Assembly (NCBI GenBank): GCA_026225945.1 | Contig: JAMJFZ010000597.1 | Span: forward strand, 6,280,001-6,344,000 | Source of the DNA: Cricetomys ansorgei | Taxonomy: Eukaryota > Chordata > Mammalia > Rodentia > Nesomyidae | Direction of reading: 5' to 3' | DNA length: 64,000 bases | In this document: one piece after another, positions 44,616-55,792 of the stretch | Position numbering within the stretch: the stretch's first letter is position 1 | Layout of the letters: every line of letters begins with the position of its first letter | Position numbers and translations under genes: made by a program | The notes under the pieces: generated by a model | Told to the model about the DNA's origin: nothing | Seen by the model: only the letters and a program-made list of their open reading frames with translations | Databases searched by the model: none

Positions 44616-45177
44616 GATATAGTCAAGAAATCCTTGTTTGGATTAGGTTTTCATAGGGTTTGGAGAGAGAGGACTCCCCCACGCCCCCTGCAGGAAAATC
44701 ATGATGGTTTCAGTTTTGCCTCTTAATACTTACGCTGGCTTTGCATTTTATTTTACATACTCTTGCTTCTTTACTTTGAAATATGTAGTTAAATTGAATG
44801 TAAGGTGTAGACCTTTGCACCTTTAAATTGATGTGCCAGGCAGGAGGTTTACTGTCCTCTACAGGTGTGAGAGGAAGGACACTTGCCCTAGCCCAGGGTA
44901 GGAAGGGGTCTGTAGTGGGAAGTGACTGGCAGATCCAGATTGATGCCATTTCTCTTACTGCCCTTCCCATGGAGCACTCCCGCCCCATGTCCAGCCATTC
45001 CAGTGTTGGCTCACAAAGGATGTATTAGGTTTTTGTTTATTTTAAGCTTTCTTTAAATGTTCTGGACCTTAATACCTTTGTGCCTTTTAAAGGGTTGCCT
45101 ATCTCTAAATTCAAAGCAAGCCAGCAAGCAAAAACATGAGATGATATATTGTCAGAGATGGTTCAGTTAAGGTGTTC
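44616..45177. other. Unique sequence, no gene seen
   Basis: Nothing recognised. Confidence 0.5.
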
Positions 45178-45298
45178 AGAGGCTGATGAGATGGTGCAGT
45201 AGGTTATGGTCCTTGAGCCCAACCTGATGATTTAAGTCTTCCTTTCTCCCTCTGCCTCTCTCTTCTCCTCTCCCTCTCCCTCCTTCCCCCCTCATTTT
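45178..45298 (+). repeat. B3-like head fragment and CT-rich tract
   Basis: 'GGCTGATGAGATGGTGCAGT' and 'CCAACCTGATGATTTAAGTC', then a C/T-rich tract at 45239-45295. Confidence 0.65.
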
Positions 45299-45429
45299 AC
45301 CCCAATGTAATTTTAAGAGAAAAAGATGTTCACAGGGTTATTAGAAGACTGGGTCAAAAAAAGTTTTTGGTAAATCACCCTCAAGGCTAGACTGATTCTA
45401 ACGACGTAGAAAAACCAGTACTGTTCCCA

Positions 45430-46600
45430 GAGCTCTGTTTAATCTATACATTGTTGGTAAGACTGCTTCTCCCCTCTCGCGGGCAAGGCTGACATTTCCT
45501 TCTGCATTTTGCACTAATCATTAATAACTATACTGTTGTCACAGCTCAAAACTTTCCCATTGACACTTCAGTCATTTTGTAAAGATCTCAAATGTTCAAC
45601 CTTTATAAAGCTAACCTTTTGTACTCTATTAAAATGTAAGAACCGCTTGATTCCCAGCACATGTCCTGGCTACTGGATCATGAAGGCGTTGGCTTGTGCC
45701 AAGGGCATGAGGCAGTACACTTGTTCCCTTTTAACAAATAATAAGAAGTTTGACTTTTCATTTACACATCCTGCCAATTGCTAACAAGTTTCCATCTCGT
45801 TCAAACACCAGATTGATCCTAAGAAATTGAAAATATTGATTTAACCCTCCGTCTGATTCCTGCTGCAGGCACCTGCTAGCACAGCCTTAGCACATCGCAA
45901 TTGCTTGGCCGTAATTCCTCAGGGGACCACTAATAACTACCACATCTGTCTTTTCATCTTTCGAAATTATGCTAGCAGTTGTCCAAGTCAATTGTGATTC
46001 ATTTGATAGTGCTCTCCTCCAAGACATACTGCAACCAAATAGACTTGCTCACCAGTAATATATCTGATGACATAGTTAGCTCTTGTTAATTGACAGAATG
46101 ATTCAGGCTTTTATGGATGGCATTAATTGGTCCCTCGTGTCCATGCAATAATTGACCAGACAGAGGCAACAGCATTAGCTCTCATCCAGTCAGGAGAGTT
46201 TGGAGATGAGGTTAATGTAGTAAGGATGACAAAATGTCTGTAGTTTTAATCAAGACTTTATCAATGAGTTGGGGAAAAAAAATAAAAAGAAGATTCAAGG
46301 GGGAATTCAGATCATCTTAATTATGAACATTGCGTTCCAGCCTGCAGAGATGAAGCAGAGTGCAACTTGGCCTTCTTCTCCCTAGCCCTCAGGTGTATTA
46401 GGATGTAATTTATGCAGGGCTGGATGCTCCTGTACCTGAATCAAGGTGACAAAAAGGAGAGTCATAGGTTTGTGAAAAATTATTCTTAGGAACTCATCAC
46501 CCAGGGCATGTAAAATCTGAACTCGTGGAATTTATCTTCAAGCCTCTTATTGTGGGAGAGATCCAGAATATTCCATTAGCTTCCTGACACTCTGTTGTCT
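45430..46600. promoter_or_regulatory. Candidate conserved non-coding element, homeodomain-site rich
   Basis: About 1.2 kb without any repeat or ORF of note. It has even AT-rich composition and dense TAAT motifs: 'CTAATCATTAATAACTA' (45514 on), 'GTTAATTGACAG' (46085 on), 'CATTAATTGG' (46121 on), 'GCAATAATTGACC' (46145 on) and 'TTTAATCAAGACTTTATCAA' (46245 on). TAATTGACAG combines a homeodomain core with a TALE (MEIS/PBX) half-site. This texture is typical of deeply conserved developmental enhancers. I cannot test conservation here. Confidence 0.4.
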
Positions 46601-46684
46601 CCTTTTACCATGCTACTGGGAAATACCACCCTCACCCCTCACCCCTACTCCTGCCAAGATACAGCTTTTTCATGTGAAAAATAC

Positions 46685-46872
46685 AATGGGGCTGGAGAGA
46701 TAGCTCAGCAGTCAAGAGCTCTTGGTTCCTAGCACCTATGTTGTGAGGCTTCACAGCTACCCAGTAACTCTAGTTCCAGGGGAATCTGACACACTGGCGC
46801 CCTCTTCTGGCGTTGGTGGTCACCTGCACACACCTGCACAGATACACAGGCAAATAAGTCGTCTTTTTTTAA
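46685..46872 (+). repeat. B2 SINE carrying a CTCF-type site
   Basis: 'GGGGCTGGAGAGATAGCTCA', 'CTCTAGTTCCAGGGGAATCT' and the tail 'CAGATACACAGGCAAATAAG'. The head is shortened, skipping the 'gctgctcttccagaggacc' part. The body keeps 'CTGGCGCCCTCTTCTGG'. Confidence 0.9.
46792..46812 (-). promoter_or_regulatory. CTCF-type motif in B2
   Basis: Read on the minus strand, 46794-46810 is CCAGAAGAGGGCGCCAG, close to the CTCF core (CCANNAGGNGGCGC type). The other sense B2 copies in this window (25.9, 28.3, 49.3 kb) have lost it. Rodent B2 elements are known to have spread CTCF sites. Confidence 0.5.
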
Positions 46873-47154
46873 AGAAAAACCAACTTTATAATTTAGCCCT
46901 GCTATTTCTCCCCCCTACCTGTTGGTCATATATAATGTACTGGATAATCCCAAGTGATAGTTTTAATTCATCCTATTTTTTGTTGTTGTTTGTTTTCTTT
47001 TTTTCCTTTTGGTTTTTTTTTTAAACTTGGTGTGCTCTTTTTCATAATAGTCATTCTTGATTCTTCATTTCTCAAAAGCCCCTGAGGTGCCTCCACTGCA
47101 TTTTCCAGACCAAATTAGCAGGTCCTTCTTTGTGTTTACAGGTTGGTTACTTGT
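46873..47154. other. T-rich unique sequence
   Basis: T-rich tract at 46976-47025. No gene recognised. Confidence 0.5.
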
Positions 47155-47262
47155 TTCGCAGAATAGACCTTGAGCTTGCCCTGTGAGAAGACTGTGTCTG
47201 AAAGCTTAACACATGTAATTATGTAAGGGCTTAATAAATGTTTTTGGAATTGAGTTGCAATC
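47155..47262 (+). repeat. L2-like 3' end
   Basis: 'CCTTGAGCTTGCCCTGTGAG' to 'GGGCTTAATAAATGTTTTTG' resembles the L2/MIR3-type terminus ending in AATAAATGTTT. Confidence 0.5.
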
Positions 47263-47605
47263 ATTACCTTTTGAGGAATGAGAATTTGAAGTTTGAGTCC
47301 AAGAAAGAGAGCTTGGATCAAATTGGATATTGTGAAATTGTGTGAATAAATGGCTAGCCACCAGCCTTGGGACATTATTACTGTGCGGTATAAAACCATT
47401 TGAGATATGGGAGACAGATCATTTAGTTTCTGTGTAGAGAGGAATGGCAAGGTAAAGTATAAGGCAGAGTTGGTCTTTTCCCACCCACCACCGTCCCTGT
47501 CGATCGATTAGCTTAGACTATCTTAGTCATGTTTGCTGTGGCATATCCTGGGTGGGGCTGGTAACCATGGACACCTCACACTTGTCTGCATGGGTAGTGG
47601 GGTCC
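47263..47605. other. Unique sequence, no gene seen
   Basis: Nothing recognised. Confidence 0.5.
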
Positions 47606-47705
47606 GCTGCGCAGTGGGGGAGCTCCTCCATAGGTCTTAGGCTCTGCTTCCTCACCTGTCAGATGGAACGCAATAGCCCATTCCTGAAGTTGTCACACTA
47701 GTAAA
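47606..47705 (-). repeat. MIR SINE fragment
   Basis: 'GGTCTTAGGCTCTGCTTCCT', 'CACCTGTCAGATGGAACGCA' and 'ATAGCCCATTCCTGAAGTTG' fit the inverted MIR core. Confidence 0.55.
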
Positions 47706-47811
47706 GAGCTGATGGGACATGTGTTGGCAGTGTCTGAGGGTATACAGCAGATTTTCCACAAACGATTCATGGTGCCGATTAAACGTAAGGCTTTTCGTTG
47801 TGGTGATGTTA

Positions 47812-47962
47812 ATTTTTTTTTAATTACGCTTTATTTACTCTGTGTGTGCGCACACTTAGGGTGGTGGCTAGAGGACCACGTGTGGGAGGCTGCAGGTCCT
47901 GGGGATGGAACTCAGGCTGTCAGTCTTGCTCCAGCACTTTTACCCACCTCATCTCATTAGCT
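47812..47962 (-). repeat. B3-like SINE
   Basis: 'ACGCTTTATTTACTCTGTGT', 'CTGGGGATGGAACTCAGGCT' and 'GCACTTTTACCCACCTCAT'. Confidence 0.75.
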
Positions 47963-48120
47963 GCAGAGCACCTTGAACTCTTTCCTCAGCCTCCTGCCTC
48001 CCTTTCCTGAGTGCTGGGACCACAGGTATGAACTGCCCATGTCTGGTTTATGTGTTGCTGAGGATCAAATCCAGGGTTTAGTACATGCTAGGCAAGCCCT
48101 AGCTGTATCCCCAGCCTCTA
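47963..48120 (-). repeat. B4-like SINE (B1 plus ID)
   Basis: Inverted B1 part ('CCTGAGTGCTGGGACCACAG') and inverted ID part ('GCTGAGGATCAAATCCAGGG', 'GCTAGGCAAGCCCTAGCTGT', 'CCCCAGCC'). Confidence 0.8.
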
Positions 48121-48339
48121 AAGACCAAGTTTTGAATCTTCCTTCCTTTGAAAGGTTCCGAAAAGCACAGTATTCAACTGTTCGTGGAGAGCGAATGCTT
48201 TTGTGGGTTTTATAATCTTTCAGAAATCCTATCTCTAGTTGCATGTGGCTCCCATTGTCTCAGAAAGCTTGCTTTTCTTACCCAGGGCCCAGCAGCAGTC
48301 CTACCTGTAGGGACCAGCAAACTGAGCCCTTCTGGGTGG
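48121..48339. other. Unique sequence
   Basis: Nothing recognised. Confidence 0.45.
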
Positions 48340-48478
48340 TTGGTTTGTTTGGGACAGACTCTTCACTATGTGGCCTTGCCTGGTCTGGGCACTCCTATAG
48401 ACCCGACTGACCTGGAACTGAGATCCCCACCTGCCTCTGCTGCTGGGGATAAAAGTGTGCACCACCAGCACCTGCCAA
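48340..48478 (-). repeat. B1 SINE, diverged
   Basis: 'TTTGGGACAGACTCTTCACT', 'CCTGCCTCTGCTGCTGGGGA' and 'TGTGCACCACCAGCACC'. Confidence 0.7.
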
Positions 48479-49084
48479 GCCTTGCTTTTCTAACTAGAAA
48501 ACCTTCAGCCCTGTGTGACAGAATTTGACGGTACTGCTATTGTAGGGTAGATTTGACAACAGCAGTAGTGTTCTGTGCAATTGGTATTAGTCGAGACATT
48601 AGTCATTGGGGTATTTCATACTGGTAAGAGATTACATTTGTTTCTCAGTGAGAAATGGTGAAAGGAACAGGTGTGTACTAGCCCAATGCTGTCACTCTAC
48701 AGTGTGTGTCAAAGCAGGACCATATACCTCATCATAAAGCAAAACAAAGATTGTAATACAAACAGACAAACGTCTTGCGATCTTTTCCTCTTCCTGTGTT
48801 GTTGGGTAATGAATGGGGTTGTCTATTGTAGTGGGAAGGAGTTGAGCCAGAATGATTACTTTTCGTCCCAAACAGGACTCCTTAAGGTACAGGAAGGGGG
48901 GAATAGGTCCAAATACAGAGAGGGCTTTTGAAGTCCAGCAGACACTTGGGTTAGGGCACTTGGCACTAAGAGGTAGCCAGAAATGACTTCCTTCTGTTAG
49001 GTCAGGGACAAAGTAGTCAAAACTTCCCTCCTCCCTGCAGTGCCTGGAATGTGTTTTGTCCCTTGGAGTGGGCTTGCTTTCATG
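48479..49084. other. Unique sequence, no gene seen
   Basis: Nothing recognised. Confidence 0.5.
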
Positions 49085-49195
49085 GCTTGGCCTTGTACTT
49101 ACAAGCTCATAGACATGTTGTGAACCAGCTGCAGGTCAAGGTGGGTCTCCCCGCCTGCCTCCCCAGTGCTGAGGACACACCCTTGGCTTTTACAT
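49085..49195 (-). repeat. Degenerate B1-like fragment
   Basis: 'GGCCTTGTACTTACAAGCTC' and 'CTCCCCGCCTGCCTCCCCAG', followed by 'TGCTGAGGACACACCC'. Confidence 0.45.
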
Positions 49196-49240
49196 GGCAC
49201 TGAGGCTTGTACCGAGTGCTTCACTGATGAGCTGTTATAA

Positions 49241-49460
49241 GATCTGTTTCTCAGGACTACAAAGGTAGCTCAGTGGTTAAGAGCAATTACTGCAATTACT
49301 GCTAACCCAAGTTAGAAGAATCACAGCTGCCTATGACTCCAGCTTTAGGGGATCTGATGCTCTCCTCTGTTAGACTTTGGGAGCACCTACACTCACATAC
49401 ACACGTACACTCATGGGCAGACAATTACAAACAAAAAACCATTTTTTTAAGGATCTGTTT
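49241..49460 (+). repeat. B2 SINE with short target-site duplication
   Basis: 'ACAAAGGTAGCTCAGTGGTT', 'CTCCAGCTTTAGGGGATCTG' and a CA-containing tail. Flanks GATCTGTTT at 49241-49249 and 49452-49460 are identical. A 10-bp tandem 'GCAATTACTG' lies in the head. Confidence 0.85.
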
Positions 49461-49828
49461 TTTCCTTTGCAAAGATAACCTTTGACGGCACTGTATTATG
49501 AAATGCAGTTTCCTTTAATCAACTATCTCAGCATCTTCATACCTTTTTTTTTTATGTTCATCAATTAGTGCAAGTTAATTAATGCTGAACATCCCATAGT
49601 GACTTTCCCTCTAGCCAAGCAGCCACATATACCCTAGTGCAAAGGCAAACAGCTTAATTAACTTACCTCCATCTACTGTCAGTCATCTGGAAATTAACTG
49701 TAATGCCCAGGAGTGTACACCACTAGCAGATTTTCAAATCTGCTTAGGGTTACAAGGAACCAACAAGATTATTTCCCATTCACTTCTGTCTCTCAGCCTT
49801 CTCACCTGTTGATCTTGCACGTTTGAAA
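49461..49828. promoter_or_regulatory. Candidate conserved non-coding element with paired TTAATTAA sites
   Basis: AT-rich and repeat-free. 'AAGTTAATTAATGCT' (49572-49586) and 'AGCTTAATTAACTT' (49651-49664) are an inverted pair of homeodomain-type sites. A 20-bp palindrome lies at 49725-49744. No coding potential. Confidence 0.4.
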
Positions 49829-50275
49829 TCCCAGCAGTCGGAAGTAGAGGCAGGGGGGATCGAAAGTTTAAGGTTGGACATAGGGAGATGGCTAAGAGAG
49901 TAAAGAGCTTGTCACATCAGGACTTGATTTTGGATCCCTGGCATGCACATACGTGTGGGGGTTGGTCTGCCTGTAATCCAAGAATTTGGGAGGCAGAAAT
50001 TAACTATTTATAATGCTGGAAATTAATTGGAAATTAACCATTTAATTAGTCTAGCAAGCCGACTAGCTAGACTAGTGGAATCTATGTGCTCTGAGGCCCC
50101 CAGTGGAAATCGCTTGTTTTTATACTTGTGCCTACACATACTTACTTAGACACACACCACATACATGTCACCTCACATACTCACTCACCACACACACATA
50201 CAAAGCACACATTTCAGACACATGTCCCACATGTGAACACACATAACCAGACACATCCCACATACATGTAAAAAA
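49829..50275 (+). repeat. Two-part SINE with long CA-rich tail, rearranged
   Basis: A B1-like scrap (49829-49868), a head 'GGGAGATGGCTAAGAGAGTA', 'ACTTGATTTTGGATCCCTGG', 'CCTGTAATCCAAGAATTTGG', then TAATTGG-type repeats (50000-50045), a body near 50045-50105 and an imperfect CA tail at 50140-50270. Confidence 0.55.
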
Positions 50276-50287
50276 AGAGTATAAAAT

Positions 50288-50358
50288 CATTCCCAGATAC
50301 AGAATGAGTTAGAGGCTAGCCTGAGCTATCCAAGACCATCTTAACAAAACAAAACAGT
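50288..50358 (+). repeat. B1 3' fragment
   Basis: 'GAATGAGTTAGAGGCTAGCC' and 'TGAGCTATCCAAGACCATCT', then CAAAA-type tail. Confidence 0.6.
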
Positions 50359-53084
50359 AGCTGTTCTCATCACACTCGAGTGTTGTGTTTAAAGTTCTTA
50401 ACTACTGCAAACACTCAAAGGCTTTTTGCTAGTTTTTCCCGGGCCCCCACACTGTGCAGTGGGCAGTGCTGGACAGGGCATTCGGGTGTCTGTACCATCG
50501 AGGTTTGGATCTGCGTGGAAGCTATAGACACCATGGGTTGTCTGGTGGGGCTGCCACGCTGTGGCCTGCCTAAGAACAGCGCAGCGTCCCAAATGTCACC
50601 GAGTCGTGACACCCTCCTGAATGTTTCAGGGAAGGTAGTGCCATGCGTCATGGAGTGATGGTGTTGAGTCCAAGGTGGTCCTCACCAATATAGCAAGTTC
50701 AACACCAGCCTTTTGAGATCCACAGCCGTTCACCCCTGGTTCTAGAAGCTGAAGTCCAAGGTGAAGGTGTCTGCATGCCTGGATGACTCTCCAAAGACTG
50801 TTCCCCTTTGTTTCTGTGTCCATACATGGCCCTTCTCTGAGCACACGCCTCCCTTTTTCTTATGAAGGACACCATCCCTATCTGTCAGAGTCCCTCTCTC
50901 CTAAGCCTCCTTTATCCTCACTGAACTTCCCAAAGCTGTTCTGTGACCTACATGTGCACCCTCCCCATCTTAACCTTACACCCCAAAATGAATAATTTAA
51001 AAAAAAAAAAAAGAATAAAACAAAACAAACCCTAACTCTGGCCAGGCCTCAATTCTCTGGGGCTGTAAAGGGCTCAGTATTCCGACATTGGGTGTGTCTC
51101 TTGGCATCTCTTTGTTTAATTTTCTGATCTATGACATTGGCATTGTGTGGTGGTCCTCAGGTGCCTTCTGGGGCCAGACAGTCCATCTCCAGAGCGTTGC
51201 TCCCAGGCCAGGGAGGGCAGTTGCTGATGTTATCATTGATGAAGCTTTGGTCTTTGAATATTTTGTAATTATGAAGGGTAGAGAAACAAGGGACCACACA
51301 CATGCGATTATAGTGTTTCTCAGTAGGAAAATGGAGAGATATCCTGATAACTTCTTTTGTCAGAAAATGTGTCACCACAAAGGCAACTCATAAAAAACAA
51401 AACAAAAAACCTGAGCATTGCTGTTCACACACGGGGAATTTCCCAAGTAAGCCTTTTTTTGGGGGAAAAAAAATCTCATTCCAAGATAGTTAAAAGAAAT
51501 CTCTCCCCTCCCCCCTCCTCCTCCCTCTTTCACAAACACACACTCCTTAAAAAATCTTAAATTTAGAAAAATGCTGCCTATGCTATTTATATTTCTGATT
51601 CATTAGTTCAGGGAAGTTATTGATGTCCTCTGTGCTAGGTAGTGCCCTGGGAACTTGAGGATGCAGAAGTTAGAGGAAAACACACTTGCTATATAGTGTC
51701 TCAAATGAGTACACAAGTGTCTTTGACACCAAGAAAATGTGAGGCTTTTGATAGCAGGTTCCTAGTGGCACATAGTGGAGGCCTTGTTTCAGCTGGTTCT
51801 TGGCAGGTGAATGTAGCATGTTTGTAGTGTAGTGTGGGCAGGGGCCCCAGTGATGAGTAAGAGGCGAGGCCACAAGACTTGCTGAAAGAGAGAGCGGTCA
51901 GTTCATAAGGAAAACAGACGGAAATGGGGAGGGCCGAGAAGCGGACATGCTGGATGGTGGGCTAATTCTAGGTGTTGCCTGGCTCACCCTTGAGCAACTC
52001 CCGGGCAAATGGGGGTGGGATGGGGCAGAAGTGTTTCGGGGGTGATCTGCAGATGCTGAGTGAGGTATGATTTGCTGACTCAGGAAACCTGCTTCTCCTT
52101 TGAAACTTCTAGTGCCTGGAATTCAGTGACTCTAGGAGGTAGTAGCCTGCTGATATTCAATAACCGTATGTATGCACACACACAAACCTAAACACTATAC
52201 ATTGGTTGAAATTTTACTAATGTCAAGCGTTTGTGTTGTACAATTTTCAAATACTAAAATATGTTGCGATTTTTATTGTAAATTCTATATAGGGCATTGA
52301 TTGTCCCAGAATACTTTCATTGGCCTCCTTTCTCCCCCAAAATCTTGTACTGGTAGCTGCTGGACAAGTGAGTGACAACCCTCTGCCTCAGCTCTTGCAC
52401 GTGTTTGAGGAAGTATGGTCCCTACCACCTCCATTTCCTCTACCCAAAAGGCTTTGCTATGTCACCTCCCTAACCTTACACCACCACCATTTAGCCTTTC
52501 CTTTTGGATTTCATTTCCATTCCTAGTGAGACAGATGAGTAGGTATCCCCGGAGGACATCTTACGTCCGCATTCTAGAGGTGTCATCTAGTGTGTTCCGC
52601 AGCAGCCTCACGGTGGCTCACGGTGCATCTTTGCCCAGCGTACACTGTTGAGTTCTGGGCTCTTTCAAAGGATATAACTCAGGTACTGCTTCTTTTCCCA
52701 CCACACTGCTGCCTTTGCCTCTTCACCAGTCCCTCTCCCCTACCCCTCCTTTCCTTCTGTCTTCTGCTGGGTGCTATCTTTCACTCTCTTGGGTTCCGTA
52801 GTCAGCAGTGTGACCTTGGAGCCTTCTCTGCTAGACTCTGCTGTGCCCTCCACACAGCCAGCTGCTTCCTGGAAAACCCCACATGGCTTTTATTCTCAAG
52901 TTCACCTACTCAAGATGCAGCTCGCTGCCTCCACAGCCCTTGCCCCCTCCTCCCGTGGTACGCTTTGTTTCTGGGGACTGTGGGGCTAAAAACCGCCATT
53001 CGTCATTGAGATCCATTCATCTCCTCTCTGTTCCCTTCTCTTCCTTTTCTTAGTTCCCTTTCCTTTCCTTTTCTTCTTTCCTGT
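50359..53084. other. SINE-poor unique sequence, no gene seen
   Basis: About 2.7 kb without a SINE. Short A runs at 50999-51012 and near 51390-51410, and a C/T tract near 51497-51525. ORFs at 50380-50658 and 52590-53009 (139 codons) have no recognised domain. Confidence 0.5.
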
Positions 53085-53221
53085 CCTCGTGTCTTATTTT
53101 TTGTAGCTTACAGTGTCCTGGAACTCACTATGTAACCCCTGCTAGCTTTGAACTCACAGTAGTCCTCCTGGGTCCTCCCAAGTGCTAGGATTAAAGGCTC
53201 CAGCCTCGATGCCTGGCTGAT
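53085..53221 (-). repeat. B1 SINE
   Basis: 'GTAGCTTACAGTGTCCTGGA', 'AACTCACTATGTAACCCCTG' and 'AAGTGCTAGGATTAAAGGCT', with a C/T tract upstream (53030-53080). Confidence 0.85.
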
Positions 53222-53611
53222 GTCCTGTCTGCACTGAGTAAGTCATAGGGCAGGTTGGTTCAGTCTCCCATCTTACTTTCTCTAGCATCCAGGTATTTGA
53301 GCATATTCCTTTTTGAGTGTATCTGCATCCACTTTCCCCACCCACAGGATGGAGCCTGACCTCTTGTGTGGCTTCCCTAAAGTTCACCTTCTGTTGCTTG
53401 GCAGAAGCGTTATACTGAGGTACTCAGTGAATAGCGGGAACACAGGAGCCCTTGCTTCTGCATGAAGCTCAATGAACACTCAGTCATGTTCGTGTAAAGA
53501 TCTCATTAAACTGTAGAGAAAGGCCAGCCAGCATTCTTATCCCGGATGATTGTGGTGATGCTTTCCACTTAACTTTCACATGTTTATCTTCATGAATGAA
53601 GTGTCCATCTG
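53222..53611. other. Unique sequence
   Basis: Nothing recognised. Confidence 0.5.
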
Positions 53612-53925
53612 TAATGGTTAATGTTGGCTGTCAACTTGACAGGATGAATCAAATCACATCTGGACACATCTGGGCTCTCTAGATGGGGGCATTTGCAGTG
53701 GGCAGACTCAGGTGAAATGTGAGCCACACCATTCCATGGGCTGGGGCCCTGTGCTGAATAGACAAGAGGCAGCCAGTCTGCTTCCTTTGCTGTGTGGCCA
53801 GTTGATTGGCATTCTGTCCCCGCCACTGGTGGACTGTACCCTTAAACTGTGGGCCCAAACAAACCTTTCATTACTGAAGTTGCTTTTGTCGGCACAGTGA
53901 GAAAGCATAGCTAATTTGGTGTCTA
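53612..53925 (+). mobile_element. Dispersed repeat, class not assigned
   Basis: 'GTAATGGTTAATGTTGGCTG', 'TCAACTTGACAGGATGAATC' and, after an interior with 'GGGCTGGGGCCCTGTGCTGA', the end 'AAACAAACCTTTCATTACTG', 'AAGTTGCTTTTGTCGGCACA' match a common rodent and mammalian dispersed repeat (about 300-450 bp) with this start and end. Possibly LTR-like, but I do not name it. Confidence 0.5.
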
Positions 53926-55043
53926 GAGGTCGGCTCTGTGCACTTCAAGAATTGAGACACAGTTTCTCTGCTAGAAATGGTGGTGACCCCGCACCTGGCG
54001 TCTTGCATGGAGTAGAATGAGCTCTGCATACAGTGGTGCTCAGAATTCTGATAGTCATTTAGCAAATGCCTTATCCTGTGGCTGGAAGCTTTGTAGCTTT
54101 CATGGACTGGGGAGTGTGCACAGGAAGCATTTCCTGTCCTTCAGCAGGGTTGTCCTGAGAGAGAGATGTCTGAAAATCGAAATGGAATACCTTTTCTCTT
54201 ACGTTACTCACCATATCTGCCAGGAACTTGTCACTGTCTGCAAAGCCTTTTAACTTGAAAATCTGCTATGTGTGATGGTCTCCTTTGGGACCTTATACTG
54301 TGGTTACAGAGAGGGACTGACAAAACTAGGTAATTTAGAGATGTTAAAAAGCAGAGAGAGGCAGTTAAAAGGGAAAATCCTGAAAAATATTTATCCACTC
54401 TGCTGTGCCTTTCTCCCACTTACATTTGCTGTCCACTGTGGAAAGACGGGACATCCTTTCCTCCTGTCCTGTTAGCTGCCTTCCCCCAGTTGTGCCTGCC
54501 ACCTGAGTCTTTATGCAGCACAGTGCTTGAGAAGGGGAGAAGGTTCCTTAATAAAAGCGAAGTGTGTTACTTAGCAGGTAGACTGCCCCTCTTCTCCAGA
54601 GCTTTTTGTTCCCCTAAGAGAAGCTGGGGGCCTGTCGGTTCCCATGCAGTTTTTATAGAGTTTGGTTTGGAATGATCTCAGATGTTAGGAGCCTCCGACT
54701 CCCCAGCCCTCTGGGCTGCAGACATGACAGATGCACCTGCCGTGGTCTGCACTCTTGAAACACTGTGTAGAAGGAAGTGGGGGATATTACTTGAAGGTCC
54801 CCAATAAAGCTGGGACTATTGTCTGGTGTTGTCTGCATGTGTTTGGAGGCTATGTAAAAGTAGACAGAGGTCACAGCAGCATTATATTTGGCCTGTGAAG
54901 ACACTAAGACTAAAAACGTTAGTAACTTTGCCACAAAACACCGTTAATGGGAGAGTTCCAGTTGCACTTTCTTGTAATTCTCTGTTCACATGGAGGAAAA
55001 ATCTCTTTAAAAATGTACTGTGACCTCACGGAATACAGATGCC
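53926..55043. other. Unique sequence, no gene seen
   Basis: Nothing recognised. ORFs under 95 codons. Confidence 0.5.
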
Positions 55044-55281
55044 AGGGCTTGGGGAGATGGCTCTGGTTAGAGGTAATGCTGTGCAACCGTGGAAACTTGA
55101 GTTTAGATCCTGAGCACTCATATTAAAAACTGGGCTCAACCACCCTTGCTTATTAATCTTAGTGCTGGGGAGGCAGAGGCAGGGGATTGCTGGAGCTGAA
55201 TATGTGTGTTCCAAGTTCAGTCTCAAAAAAGTGAGGTGGAGAGCAACACTATCAACTTCTTTCCTCCAATGCATGTATGTA

Positions 55282-55333
<52 letters not shown>
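55044..55333 (+). repeat. Two-part SINE with (CA)n tail
   Basis: 'GGCTTGGGGAGATGGCTCTG', 'TGAGTTTAGATCCTGAGCAC', 'ATCTTAGTGCTGGGGAGGCA', 'CAAGTTCAGTCTCAAAAAAG' and 'TGGAGAGCAACACTATCAAC' give head, body and link in order. A (CA)n tract at 55285-55333 follows. This is the most complete copy in the window. Confidence 0.75.
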
Positions 55334-55335
<2 letters not shown>

Positions 55336-55792
55336 TATGTTCAGATTTCTGTAGTCTTCAGATTCTGGTAAACCAAGCTGTTACCGACCCTTAAACCACT
55401 CCTATAATACACAGCAAAGAAAAAAAAAAAAGCAGACCTAGTGTTAATCACAGGAGCCTATTATGCTGATATATAGCTTGTCATAACACATTATAATACT
55501 TCAGCAAATATATTTAACTCACTGAGTGTTCTCAGGGGGCTCCTAACTCCCTTTCAGATTGTTCTCTGAGCCTCCACTGCAAGGTCTAGCTGCAGAGCCT
55601 TGTGGTCCTGCCAGGTCACTTTTGCCAAAGACCAAGATTTAGATTCCCCTTTGGAGGGAAAAAAAATCACTTCACTGTTTGCCTGCACTTAAAAGTCTGC
55701 CTGGTTTTGTCAGCACCTGCAAACAGGAAGTTGAGATTTGAGGAGAAACCTTTGGCAGTGTGCACCAAGTTCCCTGGCAAGCAAGAGTCTCT

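Noticed and set aside
52680..53010. A possible L2 fragment
   Set aside because: The match to L2 is too weak and scattered to support a call.
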